DNA from: Camelus bactrianus
Taxonomy: Eukaryota > Chordata > Mammalia > Artiodactyla > Camelidae
NCBI RefSeq assembly: GCF_048773025.1
Contig: NC_133550.1
Location: 3,522,176-3,586,175 of the forward strand
Direction: 5' to 3'
Length of the DNA stretch: 64,000 bases
The position numbers were made by a program, and so were the translations under genes. This document shows, piece by piece, positions 1 to 8,951 of the stretch (within the stretch, counting starts at the first letter, position 1; the number at the start of each line of letters is the position of its first letter). Below the pieces are notes generated by a model. The model saw only the letters and a list, made by a program, of their open reading frames with translations, was not told the DNA's origin and searched no databases.

Positions 1-13
1 CGGTTTGAAGTTC

Positions 14-19
14 CTGCAG
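14..19. other. PstI recognition site repeated once per monomer (representative)
   Basis: CTGCAG occurs in most monomers at this phase. It is lost where the monomer reads CCTACAG (m3, m8, n1, n4 and relatives), CCGGCAG (n2), CCTGCTG (5486) or CCCTCAG (31342 monomer). A digest would therefore give a 249-bp ladder with strong multimers, a useful diagnostic of this family. Confidence 0.85.
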
Positions 20-34
20 TTTTCACTGTAAAAC
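19..34. other. GTTTT-N6-AAAAC dyad (representative copy)
   Basis: A five-base inverted repeat flanks CACTGT in the consensus. It is preserved in most monomers, with variants CAGTGT (m11, q2), CACGGT (p2), CACAGT (s3) and, in m12, GTTTACAGTGT. In r5 and u3 the right arm loses one A. The dyad is short and is reported as a structural landmark only. Confidence 0.6.
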
Positions 35-56
35 CGATTTGGAACTTGTAACTCCT

Positions 57-66
57 CATATATATG
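57..66. other. CATATATATG palindrome (representative copy)
   Basis: A perfect 10-bp palindrome of alternating purine and pyrimidine lies at this point of nearly every monomer. It is altered in a few types: TTATATATATATGG in m3/m8, CATATATTTA in n6, r4 and t3, CATATATAAC in t2, CATATATTTG in u1 and GATTATATATG in u3. The bases just after it are the most variable of the monomer and give the best type markers. It could form a small cruciform or an easily unwound site; function is not shown by the sequence. Confidence 0.8.
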
Positions 67-174
67 AATGGAGTGGAGTTTGCAACTGAAAAGAAACTTT
101 GTGTTCCCAACAAGCTAGGTGAAGGACGGCTTTCATACACACTTATTTCTCAGAACTGAGCAAGTGAAGAGACG

Positions 175-202
175 TTCGTTCACCTAGCACCAAGGGAACG
201 GG
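175..202 (+). other. Split CENP-B-box-like half-motifs (representative copy)
   Basis: TTCGTT at 175-180 and GGAACGGG at 195-202 are separated by 14 bp. The known mammalian CENP-B box is YTTCGTTGGAARCGGGA, whose essential bases are the TTCG, a central A and the CGGG. The two halves here resemble its ends, with one base missing in the second half and 14 extra bases between. The pair recurs in most monomers. Variants at the first half include TTTCGTT, CATTCG and TTCTTT; variants at the second include GGAACTGG, GGCAACGGG and GAAGTG. The resemblance may be chance, and binding of CENP-B to this spacing is not expected from what is known. Confidence 0.35.
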
Positions 203-214
203 TTGCAGGAGACA

Positions 215-244
215 CTTTTTCTCTGGTTTCTCAGTCTGTTTCCT
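215..244 (+). other. Pyrimidine-rich strand near the monomer end (representative)
   Basis: About 30 bases (CTTTTTCTCTG through GTTTCCT) are nearly all pyrimidine on this strand and purine on the other in every monomer. Variants distinguish types: CTGGTTTC (m6, n5, s1), CTACTTTC with CTGTGTCC (q1''), CTCAGTTGTTTCC (t3 of the last two copies) and CTCAGTTTTTTCC (9-mer of 35.6 kb). The asymmetry between strands is constant over 64 kb because all monomers point the same way. Confidence 0.7.
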
Positions 245-3232
245 AGTGCCGTTTTGAAGTTCCTGCAGTTTTCACTGTAAAACAGAGTTGGAGCCAGTAC
301 CTCCCCATATATATGTATGGAATGGAGTTTGCAACTGAAAAGAAACTTTGTGTTCCCAACAAGCTAGGTGGAGGACGGCTTTCACACACACTTATTTCTC
401 AGAACTGAGCAAGAGGAGAGACGTTCGTTCATCTAGCACCAAGGCAACGGGTTGCAGGAGACACTTTTTCTCTGCTTTCTCAGTCTGTTTCCTAGTGCCG
501 GTTTGAAGTTCCTACAGTTTTCACTGTAAAACCGAGGTGGAGCAAGTACCTCCCCTTATATATATATGGAATGGAGTTTGCAACTGAAAAAAACTTTGTT
601 TTCCCAACAAGCTAGGTGAAGGACGGCTTTCACACACACTTATCTCTCAGAACTGAGCAAGTGGAGAGACGTTCGTTCATCTTGCACGAATGAAACGGGT
701 TGCAGGAGACACTTTTTCTCTGCTTTCTCAGTCTGTTTCCTAGAGCCGGTTTGAATTTCCTGCAGTTTTCACTGTAAAACAGAGTTGGAGCTAGTACCTC
801 CCCATATATATGTATGGAATGGAGTTTGCAACTGAAAAGAAACTTGTGTTCCCAACAAGCCAGGTGAAGGACGGCTTTCACACACACTTATCTCTCAGAA
901 CTGAGCAAGTGGAGAGACGTTCGTTCATCTAGCACAAAGGGAACTGTTTGCAGGAGACAGTTTTTCTCTGCTTTCTCAGTCTGTTTCCTAGTGCCGGTTT
1001 GAAGTTCCTGCAGTTTTCACTGTAAAACCGTGTTGGAACTAGTACCTACCCATATATATGTATGGAGTGGAGTTTGCAACTGAAAAGAAACTTTGTGTTC
1101 CCAACAAGCTAGTTGAAGGACGGCTTTCACACACACTTATCTCTCAGAACTGAGCAAGTGGAGAGACGTTCGTTCATCTAGCACCAAGGGAACGGGTTGC
1201 AGGAGACACTTTTTCTCTGCTTTCTCAGTCTGTTTCCTAGTGCCGGTATGAAGTTCCTGCAGTTTTCACTGTAAAACCGAGTTGGAGCTAGTACCTCCCC
1301 ATATATATGTAAGAAATGGAGTTTGCAACTGAAAAGAAACATTGTGTTCCCAACAAGCTAGGTGAAGGACGGCTTTCACACACACTTACCTCTCAGAACT
1401 GAGCAAGAGGAGAGACGTTCGTTCATCTAGCACCAAGGCAACGGGTTGCAGGAGATACTTTTTCTCTGGTTTCTCAGTCTGTTTCCTACTGCCGGTTTGA
1501 AGTTCCTGCAGTTTTCACTGTAAAACAGATTTGGAGCTAGTACCTCCCCATATATATGTATGGAATGGAGTTTGCAACTGAAAAGAAACTTTGTGTTCCC
1601 AACAAGCTAGGTGAAGGACCGCTTTCACACACACTTATCTCTCAGAACTGAGCAAGTGGAGAGACGTTCGTTCATCTAGCACCAAGGGAACTGGTTGCAG
1701 GAGACACTTTTTCTCTGCTTTCTCAGTCTGTTTCCTAGTGCCGGTTTGAAGTTCCTACAGTTTTCACTGTAAAACCGAGGTGGAGCAAGTACCTCCCCTT
1801 ATATATATATGGAATGGAGTTTGCAACTGAAAAAAACTTTGTTTTCCCAACAAGCTAGGTGAAGGACGGCTTTCACACACACTTATCTCTCAGAACTGAG
1901 CAAGTGGAGAGACGTTCGTTCATCTTGCACGAATGAAACGGGTTGCAGGAGACACTTTTTCTCTGCTTTCTCAGTCTGTTTCCTAGAGCCGGTTTGAATT
2001 TCCTGCAGTTTTCACTGTAAAACAGAGTTGGAGCTAGTACCTCCCCATATATATGTATGGAATGGAGTTTGCAACTGAAAAGAAACTTGTGTTCCCAACA
2101 AGCCAGGTGAAGGACGGCTTTCACACACACTTATCTCTCAGAACTGAGCAAGTGGAGAGACTTTCGTTCATCTAGCACCAAGGGAACTGGTTGCAGGAGA
2201 CTGTTTTTCTCTGCTTTCTCAGTCTGTTTCCTAGTGCCGGTTTGAAGTTCCTGCAGTTTTCACTGTAAAACCGTGTTGGAACTAGTACCTACCCATATAT
2301 ATGTATGGAGTGGAGTTTGCAACTGAAAAGAAACTTTGTGTTCCCAACAAGCTAGGTGAAGGACGGCTTTCACACACACATATCTCTCAGAACTGAGCAA
2401 TTGGAGAGACGTTCGTTCATCTAGCACCAAGGGAACGGGTTGCAGGAGACACTTTTTCTCTGCTTTCTCAGTCTGTTTCCTAGTGCCGGTTTGAAGTTCC
2501 TGCAGTTTTCAGTGTAAAACCGAGTTGGAGCTAGTACCTCCCCATATATATGTATGGATTGGAGTTTGCAACTGAAAAGAGACTTGTGTTCCCAACAAGC
2601 CAGGTGAAGGACGGCTTTCAAACACACTTATCTCTCAGAACTTAGCAAGTGGAGAGACGTTCGTTCATCTAGCACCAAGGGAACGGGTTGCAGGAGACAC
2701 TTTTTCTCTGCTTTCTCAGTCTGTTTCCTAGTGCCGGTTTGAAGTTCCTGCAGTTTACAGTGTAAAACCGAGTTGGAGCTAGTACCTCCCCATATATATG
2801 TATGGAATGGAGTTTGCATCTGAAAAGAAACTTTGTGTTCCCAACAAGCTAGTTGAAGGACGGCTTTCACACACACACATCTCTCAGAACTGAGCAAGTG
2901 GAGAGACGTTCGTTCATCTAGCACCAAGGGAACGGGTTGCAGGAGACACTTTTTCTCTGCTTTCTCAGTCTGTTTCCTAGTGCCGGTTTGAAGTTCCTGC
3001 AGTTTTCACTGTAATACCGAGTTGGAGCTAGTACCTCCCCATATATATGATTGATTTGGAGTTTGCAACTGAAAAGAAACTTTGTGTTCCCAACAAGCTA
3101 GGTGAAGGACGGCTTTCACACACAGTTATCTCTCAGAACTGAGCAAGTGGAGAGACATTCGTTTATCTAGCACCAAGGGAACGGGTTGCAGGAGACAATT
3201 TTTCTCTGTTTTCTCAGTCTGTTTCCTAGTGC

Positions 3233-5719
3233 CGGTTTGAAGTTCCTGCAGTTTTCACTGTAAAACCGATTTGGAACTTGTAACTCCTCATATATATGAA
3301 TGGAGTGGAGTTTGCAACTGAAAAGAAACTTTGTGTTCCCAACAAGCTAGGTGAAGGACGGCTTTCATACACACTTATTTCTCAGAACTGAGCAAGTGAA
3401 GAGACGTTCGTTCACCTAGCACCAAGGGAACGGGTTGCAGGAGACACTTTTTCTCTGGTTTCTCAGTCTGTTTCCTAGTGCCGTTTTGAAGTTCCTGCAG
3501 TTTTCACTGTAAAACAGAGTTGGAGCCAGTACCTCCCCATATATATGTATGGAATGGAGTTTGCAACTGAAAAGAAACTTTGTGTTCCCAACAAGCTAGG
3601 TGGAGGACGGCTTTCACACACACTTATTTCTCAGAACTGAGCAAGAGGAGAGACGTTCGTTCATCTAGCACCAAGGCAACGGGTTGCAGGAGACACTTTT
3701 TCTCTGCTTTCTCAGTCTGTTTCCTAGTGCCGGTTTGAAGTTCCTACAGTTTTCACTGTAAAACCGAGGTGGAGCAAGTACCTCCCCTTATATATATATG
3801 GAATGGAGTTTGCAACTGAAAAAAACTTTGTTTTCCCAACAAGCTAGGTGAAGGACGGCTTTCACACACACTTATCTCTCAGAACTGAGCAAGTGGAGAG
3901 ACGTTCGTTCATCTTGCACGAATGAAACGGGTTGCAGGAGACACTTTTTCTCTGCTTTCTCAGTCTGTTTCCTAGAGCCGGTTTGAATTTCCTGCAGTTT
4001 TCACTGTAAAACAGAGTTGGAGCTAGTACCTCCCCATATATATGTATGGAATGGAGTTTGCAACTGAAAAGAAACTTGTGTTCCCAACAAGCCAGGTGAA
4101 GGACGGCTTTCACACACACTTATCTCTCAGAACTGAGCAAGTGGAGAGACGTTCGTTCATCTAGCACAAAGGGAACTGTTTGCAGGAGACAGTTTTTCTC
4201 TGCTTTCTCAGTCTGTTTCCTAGTGCCGGTTTGAAGTTCCTGCAGTTTTCACTGTAAAACCGTGTTGGAACTAGTACCTACCCATATATATGTATGGAGT
4301 GGAGTTTGCAACTGAAAAGAAACTTTGTGTTCCCAACAAGCTAGTTGAAGGACGGCTTTCACACACACTTATCTCTCAGAACTGAGCAAGTGGAGAGACT
4401 TTCGTTCATCTAGCACCAAGGGAACTGGTTGCAGGAGACTGTTTTTCTCTGCTTTCTCAGTCTGTTTCCTAGTGCCGGTTTGAAGTTCCTGCAGTTTTCA
4501 CTGTAAAACCGTGTTGGAACTAGTACCTACCCATATATATGTATGGAGTGGAGTTTGCAACTGAAAAGAAACTTTGTGTTCCCAACAAGCTAGTTGAAGG
4601 ACGGCTTTCACACACACTTATCTCTCAGAACTGAGCAAGTGGAGAGACTTTCGTTCATCTAGCACCAAGGGAACTGGTTGCAGGAGACTGTTTTTCTCTG
4701 CTTTCTCAGTCTGTTTCCTAGTGCCGGTTTGAAGTTCCTGCAGTTTTCACTGTAAAACCGTGTTGGAACTAGTACCTACCCATATATATGTATGGAGTGG
4801 AGTTTGCAACTGAAAAGAAACTTTGTGTTCCCAACAAGCTAGGTGAAGGACGGCTTTCACACACACATATCTCTCAGAACTGAGCAATTGGAGAGACGTT
4901 CGTTCATCTAGCACCAAGGGAACGGGTTGCAGGAGACACTTTTTCTCTGCTTTCTCAGTCTGTTTCCTAGTGCCGGTTTGAAGTTCCTGCAGTTTTCAGT
5001 GTAAAACCGAGTTGGAGCTAGTACCTCCCCATATATATGTATGGATTGGAGTTTGCAACTGAAAAGAGACTTGTGTTCCCAACAAGCCAGGTGAAGGACG
5101 GCTTTCAAACACACTTATCTCTCAGAACTTAGCAAGTGGAGAGACGTTCGTTCATCTAGCACCAAGGGAACGGGTTGCAGGAGACACTTTTTCTCTGCTT
5201 TCTCAGTCTGTTTCCTAGTGCCGGTTTGAAGTTCCTGCAGTTTACAGTGTAAAACCGAGTTGGAGCTAGTACCTCCCCATATATATGTATGGAATGGAGT
5301 TTGCATCTGAAAAGAAACTTTGTGTTCCCAACAAGCTAGTTGAAGGACGGCTTTCACACACACACATCTCTCAGAACTGAGCAAGTGGAGAGACGTTCGT
5401 TCATCTAGCACCAAGGGAACGGGTTGCAGGAGACACTTTTTCTCTGCTTTCTCAGTCTGTTTCCTAGTGCCGGTTTGAAGTTCCTGCTGTTTTCACTGTA
5501 ATACCGAGTTGGAGCTAGTACCTCCCCATATATATGATTGATTTGGAGTTTGCAACTGAAAAGAAACTTTGTGTTCCCAACAAGCTAGGTGAAGGACGGC
5601 TTTCACACACAGTTATCTCTCAGAACTGAGCAAGTGGAGACACATTCGTTTATCTAGCACCAAGGGAACGGGTTGCAGGAGACAATTTTTCTCTGTTTTC
5701 TCAGTCTGTTTCCTAGTGC
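3233..5719 (+). repeat. 13-monomer HOR, copy 2, rearranged to 10 monomers
   Basis: Monomers start at 3233, 3482, 3731, 3979, 4227, 4476, 4725, 4974, 5222 and 5471, a total of 2,487 bp. The order is m1, m2, m3, m4, then two copies of an m5/m9 hybrid, then m10-m13. The hybrids at 4227 and 4476 begin like m5 (CGTGTTGGAAC, GTATGGAGTGG, CTAGTTGAAGG) and end like m9 (GAGACTTTCG, GGAACTGG, GACTGTTTTT). Relative to copy 1, the five monomers m5-m9 have been replaced by these two hybrids. Private changes include loss of the PstI site in the m13 monomer near 5486 (CCTGCTG). Confidence 0.9.
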
Positions 5720-8700
5720 CGGTTTGAAGTTCCTGCAGTTTTCACTGTAAAACCGATTTGGAACTTGTAACTCCTCATATATATGAATGGAGTGGAGTTT
5801 GCAACTGAAAAGAAACTTTGTGTTCCCAACAAGCTAGGTGAAGGACGGCTTTCATACACACTTATTTCTCAGAACTGAGCAAGTGAAGAGACGTTCGTTC
5901 ACCTAGCACCAAGGGAACGGGTTGCAGGAGACACTTTTTCTCTGGTTTCTCAGTCTGTTTCCTAGTGCCGTTTTGAAGTTCCTGCAGTTTTCACTGTAAA
6001 ACAGAGTTGGAGCCAGTACCTCCCCATATATATGTATGGAATGGAGTTTGCAACTGAAAAGAAACTTTGTGTTCCCAACAAGCTAGGTGGAGGACGGCTT
6101 TCACACACACTTATTTCTCAGAACTGAGCAAGAGGAGAGACGTTCGTTCATCTAGCACCAAGGCAACGGGTTGCAGGAGACACTTTTTCTCTGCTTTCTC
6201 AGTCTGTTTCCTAGTGCCGGTTTGAAGTTCCTACAGTTTTCACTGTAAAACCGAGGTGGAGCAAGTACCTCCCCTTATATATATATGGAATGGAGTTTGC
6301 AACTGAAAAAAACTTTGTTTTCCCAACAAGCTAGGTGAAGGACGGCTTTCACACACACTTATCTCTCAGAACTGAGCAAGTGGAGAGACGTTCGTTCATC
6401 TTGCACGAATGAAACGGGTTGCAGGAGACACTTTTTCTCTGCTTTCTCAGTCTGTTTCCTAGAGCCGGTTTGAATTTCCTGCAGTTTTCACTGTAAAACA
6501 GAGTTGGAGCTAGTACCTCCCCATATATATGTATGGAATGGAGTTTGCAACTGAAAAGAAACTTGTGTTCCCAACAAGCCAGGTGAAGGACGGCTTTCAC
6601 ACACACTTATCTCTCAGAACTGAGCAAGTGGAGAGACGTTCGTTCATCTAGCACAAAGGGAACTGTTTGCAGGAGACAGTTTTTCTCTGCTTTCTCAGTC
6701 TGTTTCCTAGTGCCGGTTTGAAGTTCCTGCAGTTTTCACTGTAAAACCGTGTTGGAACTAGTACCTACCCATATATATGTATGGAGTGGAGTTTGCAACT
6801 GAAAAGAAACTTTGTGTTCCCAACAAGCTAGTTGAAGGACGGCTTTCACACACACTTATCTCTCAGAACTGAGCAAGTGGAGAGACGTTCGTTCATCTAG
6901 CACCAAGGGAACGGGTTGCAGGAGACACTTTTTCTCTGCTTTCTCAGTCTGTTTCCTAGTGCCGGTATGAAGTTCCTGCAGTTTTCACTGTAAAACCGAG
7001 TTGGAGCTAGTACCTCCCCATATATATGTAAGAAATGGAGTTTGCAACTGAAAAGAAACATTGTGTTCCCAACAAGCTAGGTGAAGGACGGCTTTCACAC
7101 ACACTTACCTCTCAGAACTGAGCAAGAGGAGAGACGTTCGTTCATCTAGCACCAAGGCAACGGGTTGCAGGAGATACTTTTTCTCTGGTTTCTCAGTCTG
7201 TTTCCTACTGCCGGTTTGAAGTTCCTGCAGTTTTCACTGTAAAACAGATTTGGAGCTAGTACCTCCCCATATATATGTATGGAATGGAGTTTGCAACTGA
7301 AAAGAAACTTTGTGTTCCCAACAAGCTAGGTGAAGGACCGCTTTCACACACACTTATCTCTCAGAACTGAGCAAGTGGAGAGACGTTCGTTCATCTAGCA
7401 CCAAGGGAACTGGTTGCAGGAGACACTTTTTCTCTGCTTTCTCAGTCTGTTTCCTAGTGCCGGTTTGAAGTTCCTACAGTTTTCACTGTAAAACCGAGGT
7501 GGAGCAAGTACCTCCCCTTATATATATATGGAATGGAGTTTGCAACTGAAAAAAACTTTGTTTTCCCAACAAGCTAGGTGAAGGACGGCTTTCACACACA
7601 CTTATCTCTCAGAACTGAGCAAGTGGAGAGACGTTCGTTCATCTTGCACGAATGAAACGGGTTGCAGGAGACACTTTTTCTCTGCTTTCTCAGTCTGTTT
7701 CCTAGAGCCGGTTTGAATTTCCTGCAGTTTTCACTGTAAAACAGAGTTGGAGCTAGTACCTCCCCATATATATGTATGGAATGGAGTTTGCAACTGAAAA
7801 GAAACTTGTGTTCCCAACAAGCCAGGTGAAGGACGGCTTTCACACACACTTATCTCTCAGAACTGAGCAAGTGGAGAGACTTTCGTTCATCTAGCACCAA
7901 GGGAACTGGTTGCAGGAGACTGTTTTTCTCTGCTTTCTCAGTCTGTTTCCTAGTGCCGGTTTGAAGTTCCTGCAGTTTTCACTGTAAAACCGTGTTGGAA
8001 CTAGTACCTACCCATATATATGTATGGAGTGGAGTTTGCAACTGAAAAGAAACTTTGTGTTCCCAACAAGCCAGGTGAAGGACGGCTTTCACACACACAT
8101 ATCTCTCAGAACTGAGCAATTGGAGAGACGTTCGTTCATCTAGCACCAAGGGAACGGGTTGCAGGAGACACTTTTTCTCTGCTTTCTCAGTCTGTTTCCT
8201 AGTGCCGGTTTGAAGTTCCTGCAGTTTTCAGTGTAAAACCGAGTTGGAGCTAGTACCTCCCCATATATATGTATGGATTGGAGTTTGCAACTGAAAAGAG
8301 ACTTGTGTTCCCAACAAGCCAGGTGAAGGACGGCTTTCAAACACACTTATCTCTCAGAACTTAGCAAGTGGAGAGACGTTCGTTCATCTAGCACCAAGGG
8401 AACGGGTTGCAGGAGACACTTTTTCTCTGCTTTCTCAGTCTGTTTCCTAGTGCCGGTTTGAAGTTCCTGCAGTTTACAGTGTAAAACCGAGTTGGAGCTA
8501 GTACCTCCCCATATATATGTATGGAATGGAGTTTGCATCTGAAAAGAAACTTTGTGTTCCCAACAAGCTAGTTGAAGGACGGCTTTCACACACACACATC
8601 TCTCAGAACTGAGCAAGTGGAGAGACGTTCGTTCATCTAGCACCAAGGGAACGGGTTGCAGGAGACACTTTTTCTCTGCTTTCTCAGTCTGTTTCCTAGT

Positions 8701-8951
8701 GCCGGTTTGAAGTTCCTGCAGTTTTCACTGTAATACCGAGTTGGAGCTAGTACCTCCCCATATATATGATTGATTTGGAGTTTGCAACTGAAAAGAAACT
8801 TTGTGTTCCCAACAAGCTAGGTGAAGGACGGCTTTCACACACAGTTATCTCTCAGAACTGAGCAAGTGGAGAGACATTCGTTTATCTAGCACCAAGGGAA
8901 CGGGTTGCAGGAGACAATTTTTCTCTGTTTTCTCAGTCTGTTTCCTAGTGC
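5720..8951 (+). repeat. 13-monomer HOR, copy 3 (complete)
   Basis: The full m1-m13 order returns with a 3,232-bp period. The diagnostic monomers m3, m8 and m11-m12 sit at exactly copy-1 positions plus 5,719. By eye only a handful of bases differ from copy 1 (for example CAAGCCAGG for CAAGCTAGG near 8070 in m10). I estimate well above 99% identity, but this was not computed. Confidence 0.92.

Larger units (their letters stand above)
1..249 (+). repeat. Reference monomer (type m1) of the satellite
   Basis: This first monomer serves as the ruler for the array. Landmarks in monomer coordinates are: a PstI site CTGCAG at 14-19; a small dyad GTTTT-N6-AAAAC at 19-34; the palindrome CATATATATG at 57-66; a highly conserved stretch at about 78-130 (GTTTGCAACTG through GAAGGACGGC); a short CA run near 134-142; the half-motif TTCGTT at 175-180; the half-motif GGAACGGG at 195-202; and a pyrimidine-rich strand at 215-244. 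Type m1 is marked by GATTTGGAACTTGTAACTCC, GAATGGAGTGG after the palindrome, CATACACAC in the CA run, and CACCTAGC instead of CATCTAGC. The phase is arbitrary; any other start would describe the array equally well. Confidence 0.95.
1..3232 (+). repeat. 13-monomer higher-order repeat, copy 1 (complete)
   Basis: Monomers m1-m13 start at 1, 250, 499, 747, 995, 1244, 1493, 1742, 1990, 2238, 2487, 2735 and 2984. The diagnostic variants of m1 return at 3233, giving a period of 3,232 bp. Characteristic members are: m3 and m8 (CTTATATATATATGG and TTGCACGAATGAAACGGG); m4 and m9 (248 bp, GAATTTCC and AAACTTGTG); m6 (GGTATGAAG, GTAAGAAATGG); m11 (TTTTCAGTGTAAAAC, GTATGGATTGG); m12 (GTTTACAGTG, TTTGCATCTG); and m13 (GTAATACCG, GATTGATTTGG). 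m3-m5 and m8-m10 are paralogous, so the 13-mer contains an internal five-monomer-offset duplication. Confidence 0.93.

Noticed and set aside
57-66. CATATATATG as a TATA box or promoter
   Set aside because: It is a palindrome present in nearly every monomer with no gene downstream. Satellite transcription is possible but the sequence gives no specific promoter evidence.
175-191. A canonical CENP-B box in the monomer
   Set aside because: The essential spacing NTTCGNNNNANNCGGGN is not met: after TTCG the required A and CGGG are not at the right distances. Only the split half-motifs remain, reported as a weak inference.
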